Positions 41,743-50,307 of a stretch of 64,000 nucleotides of DNA are shown here, piece after piece. The DNA comes from Weimeria sp002480925 (GTDB taxonomy: Bacteria; Bacillota; Clostridia; Lachnospirales; Lachnospiraceae): NCBI RefSeq assembly GCF_052064335.1, contig NZ_JBQHVU010000015.1, forward strand, positions 4,160 through 68,159. Direction: 5' to 3'. Each line of letters opens with the position of its first letter. Within the stretch, counting starts at the first letter, position 1. Below the pieces are notes generated by a model. The model saw only the letters and a program-made list of their open reading frames with translations, was not told where the DNA came from and made no database searches. The translations under genes and the position numbers were made by a program.

Positions 41743-42777
41743 ATGTCAGTTTTTGAAAATAAGACATTATTAATTACAGGAGGTACTGGTTCATTTGGGC
41801 ATACTGTCCTTAACCATTTCCTTTCTTCTGACATAAAGGAGATAAGGATATTCTCACGAGATGAGAAGAAGCAAGATGATATGAGGCATGAGCTTCAGGC
41901 AAACTATCCTGACTACTTTGAAAAGGTGAAATTCTACATCGGGGATGTCCGTGATCGTGATTCCGTAATGGGCGCGATGCCTGGAGTTGATTATATTTTT
42001 CATGCTGCGGCATTGAAGGAGGTTCCTTCCTGCGAGTTCTTTCCGATGCAGGCTTATAAGACCAATGTAGTGGGAACTGATAACGTAGTGCAGGCGGCAA
42101 TCCATTATGGAGTAAAATCAGTGGTTCTCCTATCCACAGATAAGGCAGCATATCCAATCAATGCTATGGGTATCTCCAAAGCGATGGCAGAGAGGATAAT
42201 TTATTCAAACGCCAGAGTGGCATCCGAGCATGGCACAACACTTTGTTGTACAAGATACGGAAATGTAATGTGCAGTCGTGGATCAGTCATCCCTCTCTTC
42301 AGAGAGCAGATCAGGAACGGTCATCCAATCACAATAACAGATCCTAATATGACGAGATTTATGATGAATCTTGATGAGGCAGTTGCTCTTGTTATGTTCG
42401 CATTCCAGCACGCAAATCCGGGTGATCTTTTTGTGCAGAAGGCTGATGCCAGCACTATAGGAGACCTTGCGAAGGCTGTACAGCAACTCTTCGGAGATAC
42501 GGGCACGAAAATCATAGGAACACGTCATGGTGAAAAACTCTATGAAACGCTTGTGACAAGAGAAGAGATGTTAAGGGCTGAAGACTTGGGCGATTACTAC
42601 AGGATTGCCGCTGACAGCCGTGACTTGAATTACGACAAGTTCTTTATTAAAGGAACCGTCAAGACTCAGGCCGATGATGCATATACGAGCCACAATACAA
42701 AGCTTCTTGATTTGGACGGAACTGTTAAAAAGCTGCTGACCACATCGTATATCAAAGAAGAACTGGAGAGCAAATGA
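41743..42777 (+). CDS. fnlA: UDP-N-acetylglucosamine 4,6-dehydratase/5-epimerase (FnlA/WbjB/CapE type)
   Basis: 344-residue short-chain dehydrogenase. TLLITGGTGSFGHTVLNHF is the NAD site; LSTDKAAYPINAMGISKAMAER is the active-site segment shared with this group. It catalyses the first step from UDP-GlcNAc towards UDP-L-FucNAc: dehydration plus inversion at C5. The two next genes (reductase, 2-epimerase) complete the three-step pathway in the same order as fnlABC/wbjBCD. The stop overlaps the next start (ATGA). The assignment rests on family and context. Confidence 0.93.
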   Translation: MSVFENKTLLITGGTGSFGHTVLNHFLSSDIKEIRIFSRDEKKQDDMRHELQANYPDYFEKVKFYIGDVRDRDSVMGAMPGVDYIFHAAALKEVPSCEFFPMQAYKTNVVGTDNVVQAAIHYGVKSVVLLSTDKAAYPINAMGISKAMAERIIYSNARVASEHGTTLCCTRYGNVMCSRGSVIPLFREQIRNGHPITITDPNMTRFMMNLDEAVALVMFAFQHANPGDLFVQKADASTIGDLAKAVQQLFGDTGTKIIGTRHGEKLYETLVTREEMLRAEDLGDYYRIAADSRDLNYDKFFIKGTVKTQADDAYTSHNTKLLDLDGTVKKLLTTSYIKEELESK

Positions 42778-43628
42778 AATTTTTAGTCCTTGGTTGTAAT
42801 GGCATGGCGGGCCACATGATTTCAATCTATCTCTCCGAAAATGGTCATGATGTAACTGGATATGCCAGAACTGAATCGAAATTTGTAAAAACGGTAATTG
42901 GAGACGCAAGGGATACAGAGCTTCTTAAGAATACAATAGAAGATGGTGAGTATGATGCGGTCATCAACTGCATAGGGATACTCAATAAATTTGCAGAAGA
43001 TGATCATGAAACGGCTACTTTCCTGAATGCTTACCTTCCGCATTTCCTTTCTAAAATAGCAAAGGAGATTGGTGCTTATATCATCCACATGAGTACGGAC
43101 TGCGTATTCAGTGGAAAGAAAGGACAGTATAAAGAAGATGACCTGCGGGATGGTGAGTCATTCTACGATAGGTCAAAAGCCCTTGGTGAGTTAGATGATG
43201 AATATAGTGTGACATTGCGTAATTCAATAGTGGGTCCAGACATAAAGGAATCAGGTATCGGGCTTATGAATTGGTTTATGCAGCATGATGGACCTGTTAA
43301 AGGGTTTAAGCATGCCATTTGGACTGGTCAGACCACACTTCAGCTTGCAAAGACTATGGAACAGGCAGCAATACAGAAACCTCATGGTATCTATAACATG
43401 GTTCCTGATGAGAGTATCAGCAAGTACGAGCTGTTGAAACTATTTAATGGTATTAGGAAAAATCCTATTGACATCATTCCAGATGAGAATTTTGTCGCTG
43501 ATAAGTCTCTGGTGAGAACCAGGTTTGAGGGTTTCGATTATAAGATACCAGATTATGAAACAATGGTATCAGAACTTGGTGATTGGATGAAGCAGCATAA
43601 GGAATTATATCCATATTACGATTTGTGA
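42774..43628 (+). CDS. fnlB: dTDP-4-dehydrorhamnose reductase-like reductase (FnlB/WbjC type)
   Basis: 284 residues. FLVLGCNGMAGHMISIYLSENG at the N-terminus is the NAD(P)-binding motif. MSTDCVFSGKKGQY and the DRSKALGELD (YXXXK-like) active site match RmlD-type reductases. In the UDP-L-FucNAc pathway the equivalent protein reduces the 4-keto sugar. It is shorter than classical WbjC/CapF because it lacks the C-terminal cupin, a simpler architecture of the Gram-positive branch. Translationally coupled upstream and followed after 10 bases by the 2-epimerase. Confidence 0.88.
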   Translation: MKFLVLGCNGMAGHMISIYLSENGHDVTGYARTESKFVKTVIGDARDTELLKNTIEDGEYDAVINCIGILNKFAEDDHETATFLNAYLPHFLSKIAKEIGAYIIHMSTDCVFSGKKGQYKEDDLRDGESFYDRSKALGELDDEYSVTLRNSIVGPDIKESGIGLMNWFMQHDGPVKGFKHAIWTGQTTLQLAKTMEQAAIQKPHGIYNMVPDESISKYELLKLFNGIRKNPIDIIPDENFVADKSLVRTRFEGFDYKIPDYETMVSELGDWMKQHKELYPYYDL

Positions 43629-43638
43629 AGGAAAAGCG

Positions 43639-44766
43639 ATGGCAAAGAAATTAAAGCTGATGACGATTGTAGGTACAAGACCTGAAATCATCAAAATGTC
43701 AGCAATTATAAAAAAGGCAGATAAATATTTTGATCAGATTCTCGTTCACACAGGACAGAACTATGATTATGAATTAAACGAGGTCTTTTTCAAAGATCTT
43801 GGAATAAGAAAACCTGACTATTATCTTGGAGTTGTAGGCGATAATCTTGGACAGACAATGGGAAACGTTATCGCTAAGTCCTATGAGCTAATGAGTGAGG
43901 TAAAGCCTGATGCTATCATCGTTTTGGGTGATACCAATTCATGCCTTTCAGTCTTATCTGCGAAACGTCTTAAAATTCCAGTATTTCATATGGAAGCGGG
44001 GAATCGCTGCAAGGATGAAAACCTTCCTGAGGAAGTAATCAGAAGGATTGTTGATGTTACTAGCGATATCAACATGTGTTATTCAGAGAATGCCAGAAAG
44101 TACATTCTTGATACTGGTGTGAAACCGGAATATACATTTGTCGTTGGTTCACCGATGGCAGAGGTTTTGTCGGAATACGATGAGAAAATCGAGGCAAGTA
44201 ATGTCCTTGATAAATTGGGTCTCGAATCAGGTAAGTATCTCCTTCTTTCTGCACATAGGGAAGAAAATATAGATATAGAAGAAAATTTCTTCGCTTTAAT
44301 GAATGCTGTCAATGAGATGGCAAAGACATACGATATGCCTATCCTTTATTCATGTCATCCCAGGTCAAAGAAATATATTGAAAAGAGAAGTTTTCAGTTC
44401 GACAGCAGGGTGATTCAGCATAAGCCACTCGGATTCTTTGATTACAACAAGCTCCAAAAAAATGCTTTCTGCGTAGTGTCAGATAGTGGAACTATTCCAG
44501 AAGAGGCAGCATATTTTCACTTCCCTGCGGTTTCGATAAGGACAAGTACGGAACGTCCGGAGGCAATGGAGAAGGGCGTGTTCACAGTGGGATCAATTAC
44601 ATCGGAACAAGTACTTCAGGCAGTTGATCTTGCGGTTTCTATGCATGCAAATGGTGATGATGCAGCTGATGTACCGGCATATGTGGAAAAGAATGTTTCT
44701 GTTAAAGTAGTAAAGCTCATTCAGAGCTATACAGGAATTGTTAATAAGATGATTTGGAGAAAATGA
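43639..44766 (+). CDS. fnlC: UDP-HexNAc 2-epimerase (FnlC/WbjD, WecB-like)
   Basis: 375 residues of the non-hydrolysing 2-epimerase fold. It starts LMTIVGTRPEIIKMSAI, with HTGQNYDYELNEVFF, VLGDTNS, FHMEAGNRCKDENLPEE and SDSGTIPEEAAYF. The last step to UDP-L-FucNAc is C2 epimerisation. The product may be incorporated by the GT2 or the GT4 domain of the fusion protein. Length and active-site acids are normal. The next gene starts 1 base after its stop. Confidence 0.93.
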   Translation: MAKKLKLMTIVGTRPEIIKMSAIIKKADKYFDQILVHTGQNYDYELNEVFFKDLGIRKPDYYLGVVGDNLGQTMGNVIAKSYELMSEVKPDAIIVLGDTNSCLSVLSAKRLKIPVFHMEAGNRCKDENLPEEVIRRIVDVTSDINMCYSENARKYILDTGVKPEYTFVVGSPMAEVLSEYDEKIEASNVLDKLGLESGKYLLLSAHREENIDIEENFFALMNAVNEMAKTYDMPILYSCHPRSKKYIEKRSFQFDSRVIQHKPLGFFDYNKLQKNAFCVVSDSGTIPEEAAYFHFPAVSIRTSTERPEAMEKGVFTVGSITSEQVLQAVDLAVSMHANGDDAADVPAYVEKNVSVKVVKLIQSYTGIVNKMIWRK

Positions 44767-44767
44767 A

Positions 44768-45823
44768 ATGTCAAAAATGTCCTATCCCTTGAACAAGAAT
44801 TGCTTCGATATAATAAGAGCTATTTGTACTTTTATCATTTTTTTCGGACATTTCCTTACACATTTTCATATAGATAATATTTTGTTGAATGGGATGGCAT
44901 ATTTTGTCAGAGGTGTTCCAATATTCTTCTTTATGAGCGGATTGTTTATTTCTAATTCTTTAGAGAAATATACTACAAAGGAATACATTAAGAAAAGGGT
45001 TCTGAGAATTTATCCGGAATTATGGGTTTGCGTTTTGATAAATTTAATCCTTCTTGTAATCTCACTTTGGGGACAATTTTCGATTAAAGATATAGTCATT
45101 TATCTGGCGATGCAACTGACATTCTTTCAATTTTACACTGGAGATTGGGAAAGAAGCTATGGCGTGGGGACACCCAATGGGGCATTATGGACAATCACGG
45201 TTGATATACAGTTTTATGTATTGGCACTAATATTAAAACACTTTTTCTCTAATCCGGAAAAAAGAAATAGACGTATTGCTATTACCTTTATGGGGGGGGT
45301 ACTCTTTGATTTAATTGCAGAAAAATTCTCTAAAGTATATCCGGATATTTTCTATAAACTTTTGGAATGCAATGTCTTTACTTTCGTGTGGATATTTGTT
45401 TTAGGTATTGCCTTTTACTACGCTAGCCCTCAAGTAATAAGTTTTTTTGTTAGTTGGAAATGGGTATTTTTAGCCATCTATGTGGCGTGGCAATATTTTG
45501 TACCGACTACACTGGTAAGTTTATTTGATGGTATTCGGTACAATGTGATAACTACGATATTACTTCTTTTCTTCGTCGTAGGATTTGGATTTTCATTTAA
45601 ATATCGAGTAAAAGAAGATCTTTCTTATAGTTTTTATTTGTATCATATGGTTGTTATTAATGCTGTAATCGAGTTTTTCGGTTCGGAATTTTCGACCATG
45701 CAAGATGCTTTTTGGTTTTTCATTGTTTTTGCAATCATAGGAATATTTGCATATTTTTCAAGGAAATTTGTGGCAGATAAAGTGAGTACATTTGAAAGAC
45801 TGATTGAAAGTGGTAGACATTAA
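44768..45823 (+). CDS. Acyltransferase-3 family membrane O-acyltransferase with internal G8 tract
   Basis: 351 residues, about ten helices. FDIIRAICTFIIFFGHF and FVRGVPIFFFMSGLFISNSL are the N-terminal signature of the OafA/NolL acyltransferase-3 family, with the catalytic His in FGHF. It would acetylate or otherwise acylate the polysaccharide at the membrane. Bases 45292-45299 are G8, encoding part of MGGVLFD, and the frame is intact across it. A homopolymer of this length in a surface-modification gene is a typical slippage site, so the gene could be phase variable, currently on. First of the markedly AT-rich part of the locus. Confidence 0.88.
   Translation: MSKMSYPLNKNCFDIIRAICTFIIFFGHFLTHFHIDNILLNGMAYFVRGVPIFFFMSGLFISNSLEKYTTKEYIKKRVLRIYPELWVCVLINLILLVISLWGQFSIKDIVIYLAMQLTFFQFYTGDWERSYGVGTPNGALWTITVDIQFYVLALILKHFFSNPEKRNRRIAITFMGGVLFDLIAEKFSKVYPDIFYKLLECNVFTFVWIFVLGIAFYYASPQVISFFVSWKWVFLAIYVAWQYFVPTTLVSLFDGIRYNVITTILLLFFVVGFGFSFKYRVKEDLSYSFYLYHMVVINAVIEFFGSEFSTMQDAFWFFIVFAIIGIFAYFSRKFVADKVSTFERLIESGRH
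45292..45299 (+). repeat. G8 homopolymer inside the acyltransferase gene
   Basis: Eight consecutive G in a gene of otherwise low GC; in frame in this sequence. Confidence 0.8.
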
Positions 45824-45898
45824 ATGCGAACATAATTTTTGATTATTAGTGAACTGAAATACTAATAGTCTGGAATCCTAATAGTGAGGTGGTTAGGC

Positions 45899-47113
45899 AT
45901 GAAAGGTGGTCAAGGCTCTGTGACGATCATCCAGGGACCGGATGGAACTCCATGTGCTTGTAAGCACATGCTTGATACGTCTGATCCTGAAGATGTGCAG
46001 CGTTTCAAGAGAGAAATAAAAATAATTCAGAAAATTTCACATCCCAATGTTATCAAGGTTCTTGAATCAGGAGAAGATGATAAGGGACCATATTATAATA
46101 TGCCTTTATACAAATCAAATTTGGTTCCTTACTTAAATGAGGTGCTTTTCAAGAATCCGGAGCAGCAATGTCAGATTATGTTGGAAATTTTAGATGGAGT
46201 AGAGGCTTTGCACAAAGCTGGAATTATTCATCGAGATTTGAAACCGGAAAACATTCTTTTGAATAATCCTTATGATCTCGTAATATGTGATTTAGGCTTT
46301 GGCAAGGATGAGAATGCATCGTCATCATACACATCTACTGGTATGGGATTCGGAACACCCGGCTATACGGCACCGGAGCAATGGCTGGATGCAAAACGTG
46401 TAGATGATAGGACCGATATCTATGCTTTGGGAGTGATTCTCAATGAAATTACGGGGCAAACCAAAGGATATTGTATACCTAAAGCGCTACAGTTGGTTAT
46501 TACTAAGGCAACATCTCAGATAAAAGATGATCGGTATTCTGGCGTTTCAGAAATGAAGGATGCATTAAAGGAAGCATACAGATTGTGGCTGCGAGATCTT
46601 AGTGCAATATCAGTTAACAAAATGATAGATGATATTGCCCATGGCACGGTAGCTGATCTGGAACTGCTGGATGACTGCAATTACATTATTACTAACAAGA
46701 ATTACGTTCAAAATACAGCATTGAATCTTGGTACGGCTATGAGTGAACGGCAATACCAGACTTTTGAAGATAAACTTCCGGAAGTATGTTTCAGTATGCA
46801 TGAGCTTATGTGGCATGATTGGTATATTAGCTGGAATAATAATTACAATCTGGTTGATGAAATGGCTTCAATAACAAGAAACTTTTTCGAAATTTCTAAA
46901 TCTCCCGCAATTAAAGGATTCATCGTGGCAGAGCTTTGCGAGATGGCATACAAAGCAAACAGATATCAGGCTATGTCCGTTGCAGCGGATATGATTGCAG
47001 ATATGGAATCAGACTTAGCAACAAGGGAACAATTTCTATTGTACTGCAAATCAAAATACAATGTGAAAAGTAATTACAGAAAAATAGGAAGAAGCGCACC
47101 CGACTGGTTATGA
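45899..47113 (+). CDS. Hanks-type Ser/Thr protein kinase beginning at the glycine loop
   Basis: 404 residues. The start is placed at ATG 45899 because GAGGTGG lies 6 bases upstream; a GTG 15 bases earlier lacks a site. Kinase motifs are glycine loop GGQGSV at residues 3-8, the Lys in CACKHM, catalytic loop HRDLKPENIL (about residue 111), DLGFG in place of DFG, and GTPGYTAPEQW. The strand that normally precedes the glycine loop is missing or minimal. About 180 C-terminal residues form a helical domain of unknown type, with no membrane helix or PASTA repeats. Lying between an acyltransferase and a TagF-like gene, it may regulate polysaccharide enzymes. Confidence 0.85.
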   Translation: MKGGQGSVTIIQGPDGTPCACKHMLDTSDPEDVQRFKREIKIIQKISHPNVIKVLESGEDDKGPYYNMPLYKSNLVPYLNEVLFKNPEQQCQIMLEILDGVEALHKAGIIHRDLKPENILLNNPYDLVICDLGFGKDENASSSYTSTGMGFGTPGYTAPEQWLDAKRVDDRTDIYALGVILNEITGQTKGYCIPKALQLVITKATSQIKDDRYSGVSEMKDALKEAYRLWLRDLSAISVNKMIDDIAHGTVADLELLDDCNYIITNKNYVQNTALNLGTAMSERQYQTFEDKLPEVCFSMHELMWHDWYISWNNNYNLVDEMASITRNFFEISKSPAIKGFIVAELCEMAYKANRYQAMSVAADMIADMESDLATREQFLLYCKSKYNVKSNYRKIGRSAPDWL

Positions 47114-47141
47114 TATTTTTTTGATTCGGAGATTTTTACTA

Positions 47142-48305
47142 ATGAAAAATGGTAATCAATTTGCACATTATCTGGTTAAGAGAATGCTATACGGTGTCCT
47201 CCATATTTTTTGGCTATGTCCAGTAAAGAAAAATAGAATCACGTTACTCAACGAACTTTCTTTTTCCTATGGTGATAATTTGAAATATCTTCAATTATAT
47301 ATTGAGAAGAATTATCCAGGAAAATATGAAATTATCTTTCCTTTAAAAGATTTAGGCAAAGAGCATCCTGATAATGTCATTGCTGTTAAGCCGAGGTCTT
47401 TCAAATATTTTTTCTATTTACTAACTAGTGGTTCAATTGTAACCAATGCCGGAGGTGTTTCATATCTGCCCTTACGACATAAAAAACAAGTTGTTGTAAA
47501 TACGTGGCATGGAGGAGGCCCTTATAAAAAAACAGGAACGCTAGTTTATAAAGATAAATGGTATAGAAAAGAATCTGAGATGCAGGTGAAAAATGTGGAC
47601 TATCTGCTTTCATCGTGTAGATACTTTACGGATTATGAGGCACCCGGTCAGTTATATCCCAAGAATAAGTGCATAAATTCTGGAATGCCTAGAAATGATA
47701 TGTTTTTTCATGATGCCGACTTATTAGAGCTTAAAAAGAAGGTTTATCAATATTATGGCATTCCTTTGAATCAAAAGCTGTTGCTTTATGCCCCTACATT
47801 TAGAGGCAATGTAGATGATCATGAAAGCTCCGAAAAGTATGGGCTTATGGGGATAGATAATCAAGGTGTAGTAAAAGCGCTGGAGAAAAGATTTAGTGGA
47901 AAATGGGTGTTTGCAGCAAGACTTCATCCTAAGCTACTATCGATTGAATTCAGTGATAAATCGATAGTTAATATGACATCCTATCCAGATATGCAGGAAC
48001 TCCTTGCAGCTGCGGATGCAGTGATTACTGATTATTCTTCTCTGATGTGGGATTATTCATTTACATTCAGACCCTGTCTACTTTATGCAAATGATATAGA
48101 AGAATATGAAAGAACAAGAGGCTTTTATATGCCGGTTTCCAAGTGGCCATTCCCGCTTGCTCATAATAATAAAGAATTGATTGATAATATTCTTAATTTT
48201 GATCAGGAGAAATATGTAGCCGATGTCAAGAGGCACCACATAGAGTCTGGGAGCTATGAAACCGGGGAAGCTTGTAAGAAGACAATGGAACTTCTTAAAG
48301 GATAG
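47142..48305 (+). CDS. CDP-glycerol/ribitol phosphotransferase family (TagB/TagF-like)
   Basis: 387 residues. SIVTNAGGVSYLPLRHKKQVVVNTWHGGGPYKK is the characteristic glycerophosphotransferase segment (split here by position), followed by NSGMPRNDMFF, LLYAPTFRGN and VITDYSSLMWDYSFT. Enzymes of this family transfer polyol-phosphate units from CDP-activated donors, building teichoic-acid-like chains or capsule phosphodiesters. The ATG at 47142 has GGAG upstream; a TTG 21 bases earlier does not. The next gene carries a nucleotidyltransferase that could supply a CDP-activated donor. The actual donor is unknown. Confidence 0.88.
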   Translation: MKNGNQFAHYLVKRMLYGVLHIFWLCPVKKNRITLLNELSFSYGDNLKYLQLYIEKNYPGKYEIIFPLKDLGKEHPDNVIAVKPRSFKYFFYLLTSGSIVTNAGGVSYLPLRHKKQVVVNTWHGGGPYKKTGTLVYKDKWYRKESEMQVKNVDYLLSSCRYFTDYEAPGQLYPKNKCINSGMPRNDMFFHDADLLELKKKVYQYYGIPLNQKLLLYAPTFRGNVDDHESSEKYGLMGIDNQGVVKALEKRFSGKWVFAARLHPKLLSIEFSDKSIVNMTSYPDMQELLAAADAVITDYSSLMWDYSFTFRPCLLYANDIEEYERTRGFYMPVSKWPFPLAHNNKELIDNILNFDQEKYVADVKRHHIESGSYETGEACKKTMELLKG

Positions 48306-48319
48306 AGAGGATAAAAATT

Positions 48320-50299
48320 ATGAGAAGATCAGAATTTTACATACTGAGAGCGGCATTTAAAAATGAAAATGTTGCTTCGGCTGATTTGGCTAAACAGGCA
48401 TTTTGCTCAATAGAAGAAATTGATCAGACAAGAGAGCAAGTTATAAATGATCATTTGATTACTGAGGATGGCAGGTTGACATCTAAGGGCTTAGAAGAAC
48501 TTGAGCCATATAAAGTGGATAATGCAATTATTATGGCTGCAGGGCTTTCTAGCAGATGCTTGCCGTTATCCAAAATTATGCCGAAAGGACTATTTAGGGT
48601 TAAAGGTGAAATATTAATAGAGAGAGAAATTGAGCAGTTAAAAGCAGCGGGCATTAATAATATTGTCCTTGTTACTGGTTATATGAAAGAACAGTTTGAA
48701 TATTTAAGAGAGAAATATGGACTGACTCTCGTAGAAAACAAGGAATATAAAGAGAGAAATAATACTTCCTCACTTATGGCTGCTAAGAACTACCTTGGTA
48801 ATTCCTACATTTGCTGTGCGGATAATTATTTTACGGAAAATATCTTTGAACCATATATATATGATTCTTATTACACTGTAAAGCATACAGATGGCTATCT
48901 TGACGAGTTCTGTATTGTTGAAGAAGATGCTGGTTATATAAAGAAAATTCAAAGAGGAGGCCAGAACTGTTACTATACAATGGGCGCAACATATTACAGT
49001 CGACAGTTTTCTAAAAAATTCATTGATCTTCTTACAAAAGAGTATGATCTTGATGAAACTAAAGGAATGCTGATTGATACATTCCATATGAACCATTTGA
49101 ATGAATTGCCGGCAACATATGTACCGTATCCCGATGATGTCATTCTTGAATTTGATACATTAAAGGAATTTTCAGATTTCGACCCGGATTTTATCAATTT
49201 CTATAACAAAGTTATGGAGGATCACCTATTTGATCGTTATAAAAACATCAATCGTTATGCCGGTGTTCCGACAGACTGGGTTTCAGGAAGGTTACATTAT
49301 AACGAAAATCTCTGGGGCCCATCACCAAAATGCTTAGATGAGCTTTATAAAACTACACCCGAAGATTTGTATCTTTATGATTCCACAGAAGAAGATGATC
49401 TACTTATTGCACTGGAAAAAAAGTTAGGAATCAGTAGGAAAAATCTATTTTTGCATAATGGATCTGCCGAATCAATAAAAACTCTATTTAGTGTAATGCT
49501 GAATAAAGATGATAATGTTTTACTTCCAACACCTGGTTGGAGCTATTATGGTGGTGTCGTTGACTATAAATTTGGCAATAAAATTCATTACGATATCATC
49601 GAAGATGGTGACAAATGTGCTCATAATATTGATGACATCATCAATAAAGCAGAACAATATAATCCTAAAATCATTGTTATAACAAATCCAGCAATGCCTA
49701 CTGGCAATGCTATGAGTGCTGAAAACATTGAGAAACTCATAAAAATGTTTCCGGGTTCTATGTTTCTTCTTGACGAGGCATATCATGGATTCGCACCATA
49801 TACACTGGATGTTAAGAGAATCATTAATACATATGATAATGTTGTATTCTCAAGAACATTTTCAAAGTATTATGGCTTGGCAAACTTAAGAATAGGGTAT
49901 GGAATCTGTAGTCAAGCGGCTATGCATGCGCTTTGGCTAGATTTGCCGCTTCACAGGCTGCCACATATTTCTAAGAGAATGGCAATCGCAGCGCTAAACG
50001 ATACAGCTTATTATCAAGAAGTTACCGATGAGATGATTTCTGTGAGAGAGTGGTTTTGGAGAGAGTTATCTAAAATCCCTAACGTTCATCCGTTTAAATC
50101 AGATGCGAATTTTATGTATATTGGGCTGAGCGGATATGATGTAGGTGCAGTAAAACAATATATGCAGGAGAGCGGCTATTTGATTAGAATTTTCGATAGC
50201 CATGAAGCACAGCACCTGAGGATTACAATTGCTCCTAAGGAAATCATGGAGGACTGCTTGAATAAACTAAAGGCTGCATTAGAGCATCATAAAGTATAA
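48320..50299 (+). CDS. Fusion: winged helix, LicC-like nucleotidyltransferase, PLP aminotransferase/decarboxylase
   Basis: 659 residues. A helix-turn-helix-like N-terminus (about 1-65). A LicC/PntC-like cytidylyltransferase (about 70-300) begins NAIIMAAGLSSRCLPLSKIMPKGL and contains ENKEYKERNNTSSLMAAK. A class-I PLP domain (about 320-655, HisC/CobD-like) has LHNGSAESIKTLF, LLDEAYHGF and the PLP Lys in SRTFSKYYGLANLRIGY (about residue 516). Similar two-enzyme fusions make CDP-activated amino-alcohol or aminoethylphosphonate groups. A CobD-like decarboxylase acting on serine phosphate would yield phosphoethanolamine for CDP activation (inference). The TagF-like gene just upstream could transfer the product. 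Confidence 0.85.
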   Translation: MRRSEFYILRAAFKNENVASADLAKQAFCSIEEIDQTREQVINDHLITEDGRLTSKGLEELEPYKVDNAIIMAAGLSSRCLPLSKIMPKGLFRVKGEILIEREIEQLKAAGINNIVLVTGYMKEQFEYLREKYGLTLVENKEYKERNNTSSLMAAKNYLGNSYICCADNYFTENIFEPYIYDSYYTVKHTDGYLDEFCIVEEDAGYIKKIQRGGQNCYYTMGATYYSRQFSKKFIDLLTKEYDLDETKGMLIDTFHMNHLNELPATYVPYPDDVILEFDTLKEFSDFDPDFINFYNKVMEDHLFDRYKNINRYAGVPTDWVSGRLHYNENLWGPSPKCLDELYKTTPEDLYLYDSTEEDDLLIALEKKLGISRKNLFLHNGSAESIKTLFSVMLNKDDNVLLPTPGWSYYGGVVDYKFGNKIHYDIIEDGDKCAHNIDDIINKAEQYNPKIIVITNPAMPTGNAMSAENIEKLIKMFPGSMFLLDEAYHGFAPYTLDVKRIINTYDNVVFSRTFSKYYGLANLRIGYGICSQAAMHALWLDLPLHRLPHISKRMAIAALNDTAYYQEVTDEMISVREWFWRELSKIPNVHPFKSDANFMYIGLSGYDVGAVKQYMQESGYLIRIFDSHEAQHLRITIAPKEIMEDCLNKLKAALEHHKV

Positions 50300-50307
50300 A
50301 AGGTAAT

